Position numbers and translations under genes: made by a program. Below are positions 7,592-16,838 of a DNA stretch of 64,000 nt, one piece after another (within the stretch, counting starts at the first letter, position 1; each line of letters starts with the position of its first letter). Origin of the DNA: Olleya sp. Hel_I_94 (lineage in GTDB: Bacteria; Bacteroidota; Bacteroidia; Flavobacteriales; Flavobacteriaceae); assembly GCF_007827365.1 (NCBI RefSeq), contig NZ_VISI01000001.1, positions 126,501 to 190,500 on the forward strand, in the 5' to 3' direction. A model generated the notes under the pieces. It had not been told where the DNA came from, did no database searches, and was given only the letters and a program-made list of their open reading frames with translations.

Positions 7592-9190
7592 ATGGAAGAC
7601 ACACTTTTAAAACAACCTAAAATTTCGTTCTCAGAAAACGTGACTAATTACTATCCTGAGATTTTAACTGATGAGGCTTTACTATTTTTATCCGAATTGC
7701 ATAAAAATTTTAATTCCAAACGATTAGAATTATTAAATAATCGTGTTAGTCAACAACAATATTTTGATAAAGGACATTTTCCTAAATTCCCTGAAGACAC
7801 AAAAGCGATTAGAGATGGACAATGGACTGCTGGCTCTATTCCGCATGATTTACAAGATAGACGAGTAGAAATCACAGGTCCAGTTAACCGTAAAATGATA
7901 ATTAATGCATTAAACTCTGGTGCTAACACATTTATGGCAGATTTAGAGGACAGCAATGCGCCTACTTGGTCAAATACAATCCAAGGTCAACAAAATTTAA
8001 TAGATGCAAACAATAAAACAATTTCATTAATAGATTTAAAAAAGGACAAAACATACAAGCTAAAGTCCAAAACAGCTGTTTTATTGGTACGTCCTAGAGG
8101 TTTACATTTAAATGAGAGCCATTTAATATTTAACAATCAAGAGGCTTCTGGTAGTCTAATAGATTTTGGTTTATACGTGTTTCATAACACCAAAACACGA
8201 CTTAAAAACAATACTGCACCTTACTTTTACCTACCTAAATTAGAGCATTATTTAGAGGCTAAATGGTGGAATGACGTTTTTATGTTTGCTCAAGATTACT
8301 TAAATGTGCCAAACGGAACATTTAAAGCAACGGTTTTAGTAGAGACTATTACTGCTAGTTTTCAGCTTGACGAAATTATATACGAACTAAAAGATCACAT
8401 AGTAGGTTTAAATTGTGGACGTTGGGATTACATATTTTCTTATATCAAAAAATTTAGAAACCATCCTAATTTTGTAGTGCCAAATCGTGATCAGGTTACT
8501 ATGACAACGCCTTTTATGGATGCCTATTCCAAACTAGTAATACAACGCTGTCATAAAAGAGGCATTTTAGCTATTGGTGGAATGGCAGCACAAATACCTA
8601 TTAAAAATGACGAATATGCAAATATTGCTGCTCTAGAAAAAGTTAGAAAAGACAAAGAACGTGAAGTTAAAAATGGTCACGATGGGACTTGGGTAGCGCA
8701 TCCTGCTTTAGTTAATGTCGCTTTATCAGAATTTAATAAACACATGCCTACGCCAAATCAATTACACGTAAAGCGCGATGATGTTGTTATTACAGAAAAA
8801 GATTTAGTCGAAATACCAAAAGGAACCGTAACCGAAGCTGGAATAAGAAAAAATATTAATGTAGGTATTTTATACACCGAAGCTTGGCTGAGAGGTCATG
8901 GAGCTGTTGCGCTTTATAATTTAATGGAAGATGCTGCTACTGCAGAAATCTCTAGAACACAAGTTTGGCAATGGTTAAAAAATGAAGTAATCCTAGAAGA
9001 TGGACAAAAGTTTACAACACAATTATATACCGAATTATTTAATGATGAAGTTGAAAAAATTGTAACCGAATATGGCGAATCCGAAATTAAAAATACCAAG
9101 TTTAAGCTTGCGATAGAGCTGTTTAACACGTTGGTTACTTCAGAGCAATTTGAAGAATTTTTAACAATTCCCGCTTACCAATATCTATAA
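7592..9190 (+). CDS. aceB: Malate synthase A
   Basis: Malate synthase condenses glyoxylate and acetyl-CoA to malate, the second step of the glyoxylate shunt. The 532-residue length fits the compact A-type enzyme and not the roughly 720-residue G-type. Visible family segments include FMADLEDSNAPTW (about 112-124), the substrate-binding VLLVRPRGLHL (about 163-173), GLNCGRWDY and the C-terminal TEAWLRGHGAVALYNLMEDAATAEISR. It is transcribed with aceA, 73 nt downstream, and is controlled from the shared intergenic region with the XRE regulator. Confidence 0.96.
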   Translation: MEDTLLKQPKISFSENVTNYYPEILTDEALLFLSELHKNFNSKRLELLNNRVSQQQYFDKGHFPKFPEDTKAIRDGQWTAGSIPHDLQDRRVEITGPVNRKMIINALNSGANTFMADLEDSNAPTWSNTIQGQQNLIDANNKTISLIDLKKDKTYKLKSKTAVLLVRPRGLHLNESHLIFNNQEASGSLIDFGLYVFHNTKTRLKNNTAPYFYLPKLEHYLEAKWWNDVFMFAQDYLNVPNGTFKATVLVETITASFQLDEIIYELKDHIVGLNCGRWDYIFSYIKKFRNHPNFVVPNRDQVTMTTPFMDAYSKLVIQRCHKRGILAIGGMAAQIPIKNDEYANIAALEKVRKDKEREVKNGHDGTWVAHPALVNVALSEFNKHMPTPNQLHVKRDDVVITEKDLVEIPKGTVTEAGIRKNINVGILYTEAWLRGHGAVALYNLMEDAATAEISRTQVWQWLKNEVILEDGQKFTTQLYTELFNDEVEKIVTEYGESEIKNTKFKLAIELFNTLVTSEQFEEFLTIPAYQYL

Positions 9191-9197
9191 AAAAACA

Positions 9198-9228
9198 ATC
9201 CTGCGATTGCGGCAACAATCAACAGGAT
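9198..9228 (+). promoter_or_regulatory. Intercistronic hairpin between aceB and aceA
   Basis: ATCCTG, C, GATTG, loop CGGCAA, CAATC, AA, CAGGAT form a two-part stem 7 nt after the aceB stop. No T run follows, so it looks like an RNA-processing or stability hairpin and not a terminator. Confidence 0.5.
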
Positions 9229-9263
9229 CTAATTATTAATAATAAATAACGTATCACAAAATT

Positions 9264-10895
9264 ATGAAAAATTTATCACAAACAAATTATGGTTCTGCAT
9301 TAGAGACAGTACGACAATTAAAAGCAAAATATGGAGCTACTTGGGATGCTATAAATCCAGAAAATGCTGCCAGAATGGTAAATCAAAATAGATTTAAAAC
9401 AGGATTAGACATTGCAAAATATACAGCTTCTGTAATGAGAGAAGATATGGCTGCATATGATACCGACTCAAGTAACTATACACAATCATTAGGTTGCTGG
9501 CATGGTTTTGTGGCGCAACAAAAAATGATTGCGGTAAAAAAACACCATAAAACAACTAGTAAACGCTACTTATACCTTTCTGGTTGGATGGTTGCAGCGT
9601 TAAGATCAGAATTTGGTCCTTTACCTGACCAATCTATGCACGAAAAAACTGCAGTCCCAAATTTGATTGCCGAAATTTATGATTTTTTACGCCAAGCAGA
9701 TGCAATTGAACTGAACGATTTGTTTAGAAGATTAAAAAATGGCGAAGATGTACAGCATCAAATCGATAATTTTGAAACACATATAGTCCCAATAATAGCA
9801 GATATAGATGCTGGTTTTGGTAATGAAGAAGCAACCTATTTATTAGCTAAAAAAATGATTCAAGCTGGTGCGTGTGCTATCCAAATAGAAAATCAAGTGT
9901 CTGACGCCAAACAATGTGGTCATCAAGATGGTAAAGTAACTGTGCCACATGAAGATTTTATTGCTAAACTAAATGCTGTTAGGTACGCTTTTTTAGAATT
10001 AGGAATTGACGATGGTATAATTGTAGCACGAACAGACTCCGAAGGTGCAGGATTAACCCAAAAATTACCTATCAGTCAACAACCTGGTGATTTAGCATCA
10101 CAATATTTAGCGTTTGTTGACGCTGAAGAAATTGCTATTACAGACGCCAAAGAGGATGATGTCCTACTGAAACGTGATGGTAAATTAGTACGACCAGTTA
10201 GATTAGCTAATGGGTTATACAAATTTAAAGAAGGCACTAATATTGATCGTGTTGTTTTAGACTGTATTACAAGCTTACAAAATGGTGCAGATTTATTATG
10301 GATAGAAACTCCAACGCCTAATGTAAAACAAATTGCACATATGGTAAATAAAGTAAAAGCAGTAGTACCCAATGCTAAATTAGTGTACAATAACTCGCCA
10401 TCATTTAATTGGACGCTAAGCTTCCGTAATCAAGCTTATGAAGAAATGCTTATGGAAGGTGAAAACATGACTGCCTATGATCGTAATAACTTAATGGATG
10501 CTGAATATGACAATACCGAACTATGTTTTAGAGCTGACCAAAAAATTAAAACGTTTCAAATGGATAGTGCTAAACAAGCTGGTATATTTCATCATTTAAT
10601 AACATTACCAACTTACCATACCACTGCATTACATATGAATGATTTAACAAAAGGCTATTTTGGTGATCAAGGTATGTTAGCCTACGTTAAAGATGTACAA
10701 AGACAAGAAATCCGTAAAAATGTATCATGTGTTAAACACCAAAGAATGGCTGGATCTGATCTTGGTGATGACCACAAAACATTTTTTGCTGGTGATAAAG
10801 CTTTAAAAGCTGGAGGAGAAAAAAACACCAGTAACCAATTTGAATTAAAAACAAAAGCTAATACAGTTAAAAATAAAATAGCTGAAGTTGCTTAA
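9264..10895 (+). CDS. aceA: Isocitrate lyase
   Basis: Isocitrate lyase splits isocitrate to succinate and glyoxylate, the entry step of the glyoxylate shunt. The 543-residue protein contains the catalytic signature as KQCGH (216-220) and metal-binding DIDAGFGN (about 181-188). The length is about 100 residues more than the 434-residue E. coli enzyme, placing it with the longer proteobacterial/eukaryote-like group. The start is the ATG 73 nt after aceB, past the hairpin at 9198-9228. A strong terminator lies at 10916-10963. Confidence 0.96.
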   Translation: MKNLSQTNYGSALETVRQLKAKYGATWDAINPENAARMVNQNRFKTGLDIAKYTASVMREDMAAYDTDSSNYTQSLGCWHGFVAQQKMIAVKKHHKTTSKRYLYLSGWMVAALRSEFGPLPDQSMHEKTAVPNLIAEIYDFLRQADAIELNDLFRRLKNGEDVQHQIDNFETHIVPIIADIDAGFGNEEATYLLAKKMIQAGACAIQIENQVSDAKQCGHQDGKVTVPHEDFIAKLNAVRYAFLELGIDDGIIVARTDSEGAGLTQKLPISQQPGDLASQYLAFVDAEEIAITDAKEDDVLLKRDGKLVRPVRLANGLYKFKEGTNIDRVVLDCITSLQNGADLLWIETPTPNVKQIAHMVNKVKAVVPNAKLVYNNSPSFNWTLSFRNQAYEEMLMEGENMTAYDRNNLMDAEYDNTELCFRADQKIKTFQMDSAKQAGIFHHLITLPTYHTTALHMNDLTKGYFGDQGMLAYVKDVQRQEIRKNVSCVKHQRMAGSDLGDDHKTFFAGDKALKAGGEKNTSNQFELKTKANTVKNKIAEVA

Positions 10896-10915
10896 ATTAA
10901 GATTTTAGTCAAATT

Positions 10916-10966
10916 AATCACACAAACCTACTTAAAACTAGTTGTTTGTGTGATTTCTTTTTTATT
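10916..10966 (+). terminator. Terminator of the aceBA operon
   Basis: AATCACACAAAC and GTTTGTGTGATT form a 12-bp stem around a 16-nt loop, followed by TCTTTTTT. It begins 20 nt after the aceA stop. Confidence 0.8.
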
Positions 10967-11073
10967 ACAGACACACTTTAATTATTAGTAAAAAGATTTA
11001 AATTAGACCTAGATTTTAAATAATAAAAATCTAATTACATTTACTTAAATAAATCGCTAGTACAATCACTAAC

Positions 11074-11484
11074 ATGCAAGAACAATTAAAGATCTTTAAA
11101 ATCATCCATATAGCATTAGTCGCAGGTCTAATATTAGCTTACTTTTTTTTAGGAAACCTTTCTGATATTACCCAATTAAAGTTACCTAAGGTAGATAGCG
11201 ACAATACGGTATATTTAGCTATTCCTATTGCTGCTTTTATAGTTAGTAATTTTCTATTTAAAATGTTGGTTTCTAAAATTGACAGCAACTTAAGCTTAAA
11301 AGAAAAATTAGTACCTTATCAAAGTGCTTCTGTTGTACGCTATGCCATTATTGAAGGCTCTGCTTTTCTTATATTAATAATAGCACCAGACTTTATTATA
11401 TTTGGTATGCTTTTAATTGTATACTTAATATTACTAATGCCTACAGAATATAGGATTAAAAGAGATTTAAAACTATTGGATTAG
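11074..11484 (+). CDS. Small integral membrane protein, unknown function
   Basis: This 136-residue protein has about four hydrophobic helices, at about residues 10-28, 45-63, 85-103 and 105-122, and ends in a basic tail (RIKRDLKLLD). No family is recognised, although proteins of this size and layout recur in flavobacterial genomes. It begins at an ATG after the aceBA terminator and converges with the M23 peptidase gene only 3 nt downstream. Confidence 0.6.
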   Translation: MQEQLKIFKIIHIALVAGLILAYFFLGNLSDITQLKLPKVDSDNTVYLAIPIAAFIVSNFLFKMLVSKIDSNLSLKEKLVPYQSASVVRYAIIEGSAFLILIIAPDFIIFGMLLIVYLILLMPTEYRIKRDLKLLD

Positions 11485-11487
11485 CCT

Positions 11488-12177
11488 TTACAAACCTAAA
11501 ATTGGTTCAGGATTTATAGTATTGGATTTATAAAACTCAAGATCATTTAAGCAACAAACACCTGGATAATCTCCAACTTTATTTTGTATATCTTTTATTA
11601 TTTGAAAATGTAGATGTGGTGCATAATCTCCGTTTACAGATGCTTCTCCAAGATAGGCAATTGTTTCGCCTTGAGCGACAGTATCACCTACTTTTAAATT
11701 TCCGATTGAAGCTTCATTTAAATGACCATATAATGTGTAAAATGTTTGGTTATTGATGTTATGTTCCAATATTATGGTCGGTCCATAATCTCCAAAATTA
11801 GTGTTGTTTTTAAAACTATGAATGACACCTTCAAAACACGCCAAAACTGCTGTATTAGCTGGACACCATAAATCTAAACCAATATGAATATTACGCTGTT
11901 CTGCTTCGGCTTGAGCCGAAAAATAAGCACTTCTGTTATATAGATTTCTAGTCTCTAAATAACCACCAAATGCAACTTGCTTTTTACGTGATTTAAGGTA
12001 CTTGGCAATGTAGTCTTCCCAAGCTGAAGATGATGCGATATCAAACGTATTTAAGTCTTGATTTGCTTTGGATAAATCTATAGCGATATAATCCGATTTT
12101 GGAATAGATGCGTCAATGACATTTAGGTTTTGTCCTGTCCATTGACTTAAAAGAGAAGTAGTTGTAGTAGAATTCAT
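11488..12177 (-). CDS. M23-family metallopeptidase
   Basis: The 229-residue protein carries the LytM/M23 zinc-site pattern: HIGLD (H-x-x-x-D), a central YTLYGHL segment and the HLHFQ motif (H-x-H) near residue 190. M23 enzymes cut peptide cross-links in peptidoglycan. I see no clear signal peptide at the chosen start (MNSTTTTSLLSQW), so export is uncertain and the enzyme may act on another substrate. It is the last gene of the minus-strand set led by an ECF sigma factor, 33 nt after the DUF4097-like gene, and may be co-transcribed with it. Confidence 0.82.
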   Translation of the reverse strand: MNSTTTTSLLSQWTGQNLNVIDASIPKSDYIAIDLSKANQDLNTFDIASSSAWEDYIAKYLKSRKKQVAFGGYLETRNLYNRSAYFSAQAEAEQRNIHIGLDLWCPANTAVLACFEGVIHSFKNNTNFGDYGPTIILEHNINNQTFYTLYGHLNEASIGNLKVGDTVAQGETIAYLGEASVNGDYAPHLHFQIIKDIQNKVGDYPGVCCLNDLEFYKSNTINPEPILGL

Positions 12178-12210
12178 TTTAATTAAAAATTGAATTCAAA
12201 TTTAGAAATT

Positions 12211-13749
12211 TTATTTAGCAATTACATTACTAAATTTTGCATTTATAATTATGGTTTTATTGGTATTACTATTGTTATTTGGATAATTTTTAATGGTTTT
12301 ATTAGACGCTGTCACGCTATTAAATTTTGAACGATTACCATTAAAAAAAAGATTATAATCAGTATTTGGAAGCTTTAGTTTGGCATCACTGTTTTCTAAA
12401 ACTATATTAAGATTGTTAAAATCTGAAGCAATATTGTTGACTAACAAATCACCAAAACTTCCGTTTATAATAGAATTTCCTGACAGATTATTTATCTGAA
12501 TATCGGAGGACACAGCATTTAATATCAAGTTTTTGGCATTAGCAATTATAGCGTCATCCACATACTTTAATTTTAACTGACCAGACATCCAATCCTTTAC
12601 TGCTACTTTAGCATAAGACACATTAATGGAGGTGTTACCTCCATTAATGTGATTAGCTATAAATGACCCATGAGCCACTTCTCCTTTGGCGTTTTCCAGC
12701 ACATTGGCTAGTTTTAACTCGCCATGCCTTACATTTAGTTTTAACTTAGCTTTTTTAGGCATTTTAATAATAATGGTCTTAGTGGTATTGTAGTCTACAT
12801 CGTCAAAAATTTTGTTTTCCTTACTACTACTCTTTTTTCCATCTTGATCAAACTGCGCTTCCATTTTACGTTCAAACTCTTCTCCAAACCGTTTACCCCA
12901 AGCTTCTAATTTAGGTGCGACTTCTTTTTCAAACTGTGCAGCCCAAGCTTCAATTTTTGGTGCGATTTCTTTTTCAAATTGTTTACCAAAATTTTCTCCC
13001 CATTCTTCCATGCTTTTTTCAAAATCGTCATCAAATAGTTTTTCAAATTGCTTACCAAAGTTTTTCCCCCAAGCTTCCATTTCTTTTTCAAACTTATCAA
13101 TATCTTCTTGCTTGATACTTTTTGCCCAAGTACGCATTTCTTGCTCATAGGCTTCACCATACTCTTTGCGGTATTTTTTACTCCAAGCATCTAGATAGGG
13201 TTCGCCCTCTTTTTTATACTTGTCATAATCAAAATCTACATTATAATTTCCATCTGGAGATTTTGGAATACGTAATGTTTTTAAGGTTTCAGGCAACTCG
13301 CCTAAAACATCCATATTTTCTAACTTTTTTAATAATGGACCTAAATTAAGCTCTAACTTTTCAGGAAGATTAGCTAAAGCCTCAATAGACGCTTCATCCA
13401 ATATCGTTACGCTCATGTCATCTGACCAAATACCTCTTGATCCTTTAGACGTTATTTTTACATAATCCGAGTCTCCTGTTAAAGCAACGTCCCAATTGTC
13501 CAATGCTTTTTGCATCTCTTGTTTGGTCAACTTTTTACTTTCAATATAAGCTTCAACCTCTATATAATCCTTATTCCAAGTTTCTACAATAATATTGGTA
13601 TGACTAGTATTTAGATCTACGGTTACGTCTTTATTTGCCCTAACCGATTGGTCAATTTTACTTAATTTTTGTTGCGCTGTAACACTTACTGTAATAAGCA
13701 GCATTAACGCAATAAGATATCTGTATTTTATAGTTTTTAATTGTTTCAT
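12211..13749 (-). CDS. DUF4097-like exported protein with Trp-rich amphipathic repeats
   Basis: The 512-residue protein has a signal peptide (about residues 1-25, ending in TVTAQ). Beta-rich segments at about 40-120 and 320-512 resemble the putative adhesin/DUF4097 beta-solenoid. Between them, residues 186-301 are a highly charged region with six W-containing units such as EAWGKNFGKQFEK, EEWGENFGKQFEK and EAWGKRFGEEFER, likely long amphipathic helices. The gene follows the ECF sigma and anti-sigma-like genes (18 nt after the latter), so it is probably regulated with them and may belong to an envelope-stress or surface module. Its molecular role is unknown. Confidence 0.7.
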   Translation of the reverse strand: MKQLKTIKYRYLIALMLLITVSVTAQQKLSKIDQSVRANKDVTVDLNTSHTNIIVETWNKDYIEVEAYIESKKLTKQEMQKALDNWDVALTGDSDYVKITSKGSRGIWSDDMSVTILDEASIEALANLPEKLELNLGPLLKKLENMDVLGELPETLKTLRIPKSPDGNYNVDFDYDKYKKEGEPYLDAWSKKYRKEYGEAYEQEMRTWAKSIKQEDIDKFEKEMEAWGKNFGKQFEKLFDDDFEKSMEEWGENFGKQFEKEIAPKIEAWAAQFEKEVAPKLEAWGKRFGEEFERKMEAQFDQDGKKSSSKENKIFDDVDYNTTKTIIIKMPKKAKLKLNVRHGELKLANVLENAKGEVAHGSFIANHINGGNTSINVSYAKVAVKDWMSGQLKLKYVDDAIIANAKNLILNAVSSDIQINNLSGNSIINGSFGDLLVNNIASDFNNLNIVLENSDAKLKLPNTDYNLFFNGNRSKFNSVTASNKTIKNYPNNNSNTNKTIIINAKFSNVIAK

Positions 13750-13768
13750 TTTGATTGTCTTTTAACGA

Positions 13769-14350
13769 CTACCCTTGGGAAGCCTTCATGTTGTTTAACT
13801 GATTAAGTTGTTCTTTAAGACGATACATCAAGTTTAAACGAAATTTTAGATTTTGGATTAGTGCATTTACAGTATGCTCATCTGGACCATTATCGGTCAA
13901 CTCTGTAGACAAGCTTTTGTATTCTGCATTTAACTCTTCTAACCTTAGCACGTAACCATCAAACAATTCTTTATTTTCTGGTGTTAGCTTAAGTTTAGAC
14001 AATTCTAAATTAATATTTGCCACGTAATAATCTTCTACCTTTTTTAAATCTGGAGAGATATCTCCAAGCGTCATGGTTTTTGTAGTTTTATTAATTTCTG
14101 GTTTTGGTTGCTCAGTATCTACTACTATAATAGGATTTACGTCTTGTTTAAAAAACGTATATCCTCCAAAACCTAATCCTAAAATTATCACGATGCTTGC
14201 TGCAATGTTTAAAAACGTCCAATTAGATTGCTTTTTTTGTGGCAATGCTTGGTCTAACTTGTCTAAAAATCTAGCTTCATGTCCTTGTGACATTTGCTTA
14301 TCAGACTGTTGGTTATCATTTTTAAATAATTCTCTAATATCTTTCGCCAT
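13769..14350 (-). CDS. Membrane anti-sigma-factor-like protein
   Basis: This 193-residue protein has a charged cytosolic N-terminus (about 1-42), one membrane segment (about 45-64, FLNIAASIVIILGLGFGGYT) and a periplasmic, mainly helical C-terminal region. It overlaps the end of the ECF sigma gene by 17 nt, the usual arrangement for a sigma and anti-sigma pair. The zinc-binding H-x3-C-x2-C motif of ZAS anti-sigma factors is absent, so the assignment rests on context and topology. The expected role is to hold the sigma factor at the membrane until a signal arrives. Confidence 0.65.
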   Translation of the reverse strand: MAKDIRELFKNDNQQSDKQMSQGHEARFLDKLDQALPQKKQSNWTFLNIAASIVIILGLGFGGYTFFKQDVNPIIVVDTEQPKPEINKTTKTMTLGDISPDLKKVEDYYVANINLELSKLKLTPENKELFDGYVLRLEELNAEYKSLSTELTDNGPDEHTVNALIQNLKFRLNLMYRLKEQLNQLNNMKASQG

Positions 14351-14891
14351 AATCGTTTTGTTTTAAAAGGGCTTGCAATTTTACTTTTCCTCTGGATAAT
14401 TGGGTACGCGACGCGACTTCGGTAATATTTAAAATTTCTGAAATCTCTTGATGGTCATACCCTTCTATTAAAAATAGCATGACTACGTACTTATATTTTT
14501 CCGGAAGACTATTAATGGCTTGCTTTATTTGGTCTAAAGTTGTTGTGTCTTCTACTAACCATTTGTCATCAGTATTAGTATCTATTACTTTCAGATGCAC
14601 CTCATCTAATTCAACTAAGCGTTGTTTTTTAGATTTTAAGTAATCAATACTTTTATTAATAACAATACGTTTTAACCATGCACCAAAAGTAACGTCACCT
14701 TTAAATTGATGTAGTTTTGTAAAGGCTTTTATAAAAGCCTCTTGTACGACATCTTCAGCTTCGGCAGTGTGATTTACAAAACGTAATGCAACATGATACA
14801 TAGCATCGCAATATTGCTGATACACTTGTAATTGTGCCTTACGGTTATTTTGTTTACACAACTCGATGTTATCTAAAGTAACGACTTTCAC
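14334..14891 (-). CDS. ECF RNA polymerase sigma factor
   Basis: The 185-residue protein has sigma region 2 (about 20-88, with AEDVVQEAFIKAFTKLHQF and the DNA-melting WLKRIVINKSIDYLK) and region 4 (about 125-175, with LPEKYKYVVMLFLIEGYDHQEISEIL and an HTH ending SRGKVKLQALL). No region 3 is present, as expected for ECF factors. It overlaps the anti-sigma-like gene, and its likely regulon includes the DUF4097-like gene downstream. ECF sigma factors usually activate their own promoter, but I could not identify a confident promoter motif. Confidence 0.93.
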   Translation of the reverse strand: MKVVTLDNIELCKQNNRKAQLQVYQQYCDAMYHVALRFVNHTAEAEDVVQEAFIKAFTKLHQFKGDVTFGAWLKRIVINKSIDYLKSKKQRLVELDEVHLKVIDTNTDDKWLVEDTTTLDQIKQAINSLPEKYKYVVMLFLIEGYDHQEISEILNITEVASRTQLSRGKVKLQALLKQNDYGERY

Positions 14892-15075
14892 TTGTTGGTT
14901 TTTGGTTAGTGTTCAGGTTAAAGACGACACAAAAAAAGCAGTGTTGCAAAAAAGTTGTTTTTTTTTTCAATTTAGCACAAATATTTAGAATAATTTAAGG
15001 GTAATCCTTCTATATGTACTAAATTTTCAGTTAATTTTGTTGCATTACTAAGTGCTAATATTAAGAAACCCGTAC

Positions 15076-15624
15076 ATGAAAAAACTTATATATCTATTAA
15101 TTATCGTTGTAATTGGCGTTTTAGGCTATCAATTTACTACAAAAACAGGCTTATTTAATCAACCTTTAAGTCCAAAGGACACTGCTGGTATAAAAATTAA
15201 CGACTTAGATTTAAGAGTAGTTTATAATAGACCATCTAAACGTGATAGAGCTATTTTTGGCGCTTTAGTGCCTTTTAATAAAGTTTGGCGTACTGGAGCA
15301 AATGAGGCGACTACCTTTGAAACCAATCACGATTTATCTGTAAATGGTGTAAAGCTTCCTAAAGGAAAATATACACTTTGGACTGTACCTATGCAAAACA
15401 ATTGGAAAGTTATGTTTAACTCCAAACAATATGATTGGGGAGTTAACGAAAAAATGGAACCAAATTGGGATCCAAATTATGACGTTGTAGAAGTAGAAGT
15501 GCCTGCACAAATCTTAGATAAACCAGTCGAGCAGTTTACAGTAGCATTTGACAATAGTACAGACGACTTAAAAATGACTATGGCTTGGGACGTTGTAAAA
15601 ATTGAAGTGCCTTTAAAAGATTAA
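15076..15624 (+). CDS. DUF2911 family exported protein
   Basis: The ATG at 15076 is preferred over the GTG at 15052 because it gives a clean N-terminal signal or membrane anchor (KKLIYLLIIVVIGVLGY). The resulting 182-residue protein contains the DUF2911 features: DLRVVYNRPSKRDRAIFGALVPFNKVWRTGANE split across about 45-78, then LPKGKYTLWTVP. The family is widespread in Bacteroidota and has no known function. It sits 51 nt upstream of meaB on the same strand, with the short repeat CGCTTTCGCGGAA in the gap. Confidence 0.8.
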   Translation: MKKLIYLLIIVVIGVLGYQFTTKTGLFNQPLSPKDTAGIKINDLDLRVVYNRPSKRDRAIFGALVPFNKVWRTGANEATTFETNHDLSVNGVKLPKGKYTLWTVPMQNNWKVMFNSKQYDWGVNEKMEPNWDPNYDVVEVEVPAQILDKPVEQFTVAFDNSTDDLKMTMAWDVVKIEVPLKD

Positions 15625-15650
15625 CCTTAGTCTAAAACTAATTTTAACAA

Positions 15651-15663
15651 CGCTTTCGCGGAA
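15651..15663 (+). repeat. Dispersed repeat CGCTTTCGCGGAA, copy 1
   Basis: A GC-rich 13-mer located 12 nt upstream of the meaB ATG. The same 13-mer recurs exactly at 32788, 40373 and (inverted) 62856. Confidence 0.6.
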
Positions 15664-15675
15664 ATTAAAGCAACT

Positions 15676-16746
15676 ATGTCCAAAAAAAAATCAGCATTAA
15701 GCGAGCAAGATGGTGTATCCTCTCCAGAGATGACCAATGCAAATGCTGTTTTAAAAATTAAGGCAAAACGCAAACTGCAACGTACAACACAAGACTTAGT
15801 AACCGCTATTTTAAAAGGTAATATAACTGCTTTAAGCCAAGCCATTACTTTAGTAGAAAGCAAAAACCCGAAGCATACAGATCAAGCCAATGCTATTATT
15901 AAAGCATGTTTACCTCATGCCAATACTTCTGTTAGAATTGGTATTACAGGTGTTCCTGGTGTTGGAAAAAGCACTTTTATTGAAGCGTTTGGAACACATC
16001 TAACAACTTTAAACAAAAAAGTTGCAGTCTTAGCTGTAGATCCAAGTAGCAGTATTACTAAAGGAAGTATTTTAGGTGACAAAACCCGAATGGAAGAGTT
16101 GGTTAAAAACACCAATGCTTTTATACGTCCATCTGCTTCCGGAACCTCTTTAGGTGGTGTTGCTAGAAAAACACGAGAAACCATTATCCTTTGTGAAGCA
16201 GCAGGTTTTGATACAATTATTATAGAAACCGTTGGTGTTGGACAAAGCGAAACTGCAGTACACAGTATGGTCGACTTTTTTCTACTTTTAAAATTAGCAG
16301 GAGCTGGAGACGAGTTACAAGGTATAAAACGAGGTATTATTGAAATGGCAGACGCCATAGCCATTAATAAAGCAGATGGTGACAATGTTAAACGTGCTAA
16401 AATGGCTAAAGTCGAGTTTAACAGAGCTTTACATATGTATCCAATAAAAGACTCTAATTGGCAACCTAAAGTAACGTTATGCAGTGCCTTAACAAACGAT
16501 GGTATAGATGCGATTTGGGATGTGATTTTGGATTACATAACACTTACCAAACAGAATAACTATTTTAATACCAAGCGTACAGAACAAAATAAATTCTGGT
16601 TACTTCAAACTATTGAAGAGCAACTTAAAAGTGTCTTTTTTAATAATCCAGAAATTAAATTAGAACTTAATAAACAACTAGCTTTAATTGAAGCTAATAA
16701 AACCACTCCTTTTGCTGCTGCAGATTATTTATTGGGATTAGGGTAA
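15676..16746 (+). CDS. meaB: Methylmalonyl-CoA mutase-associated GTPase MeaB
   Basis: MeaB is a G3E-type GTPase that loads and protects the adenosylcobalamin cofactor of methylmalonyl-CoA mutase. The 356-residue protein has the P-loop GVPGVGKST (about 92-100), VDPSSS at about 121-126, a GETIIIETVGVGQSE-like switch region and NKADGDN guanine specificity near 234. Length is normal. The mutase genes are not in this window, but the PduO-type adenosyltransferase at 955-1527 provides the same cofactor. A bidirectional terminator follows at 16782-16817. Confidence 0.93.
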   Translation: MSKKKSALSEQDGVSSPEMTNANAVLKIKAKRKLQRTTQDLVTAILKGNITALSQAITLVESKNPKHTDQANAIIKACLPHANTSVRIGITGVPGVGKSTFIEAFGTHLTTLNKKVAVLAVDPSSSITKGSILGDKTRMEELVKNTNAFIRPSASGTSLGGVARKTRETIILCEAAGFDTIIIETVGVGQSETAVHSMVDFFLLLKLAGAGDELQGIKRGIIEMADAIAINKADGDNVKRAKMAKVEFNRALHMYPIKDSNWQPKVTLCSALTNDGIDAIWDVILDYITLTKQNNYFNTKRTEQNKFWLLQTIEEQLKSVFFNNPEIKLELNKQLALIEANKTTPFAAADYLLGLG

Positions 16747-16781
16747 TGTTGTAAATTAGTAATTTGTCATAAAAAACTAAC

Positions 16782-16817
16782 AAAAAAAAGGACAGTTTTA
16801 TAACTGTCCTTTTTTTT
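16782..16817. terminator. Bidirectional terminator between meaB and the epimerase gene
   Basis: An A run, GGACAGTT, TTAT, AACTGTCC and a T run form a long uninterrupted stem between convergent genes. Confidence 0.9.
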
Positions 16818-16838
16818 GTATTTCTCTGTATATTTAAA

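Noticed and set aside
12906..13190. Long antisense and alternate-frame open frames across the DUF4097-like gene
   Set aside because: They mirror its Lys/Glu/Trp-rich repeats, have no conserved motif, and overlap a clear coding gene.
15052..15075. Longer GTG-start version of the DUF2911 gene
   Set aside because: The ATG at 15076 gives a normal signal sequence; the eight extra residues precede the hydrophobic segment without adding to it.
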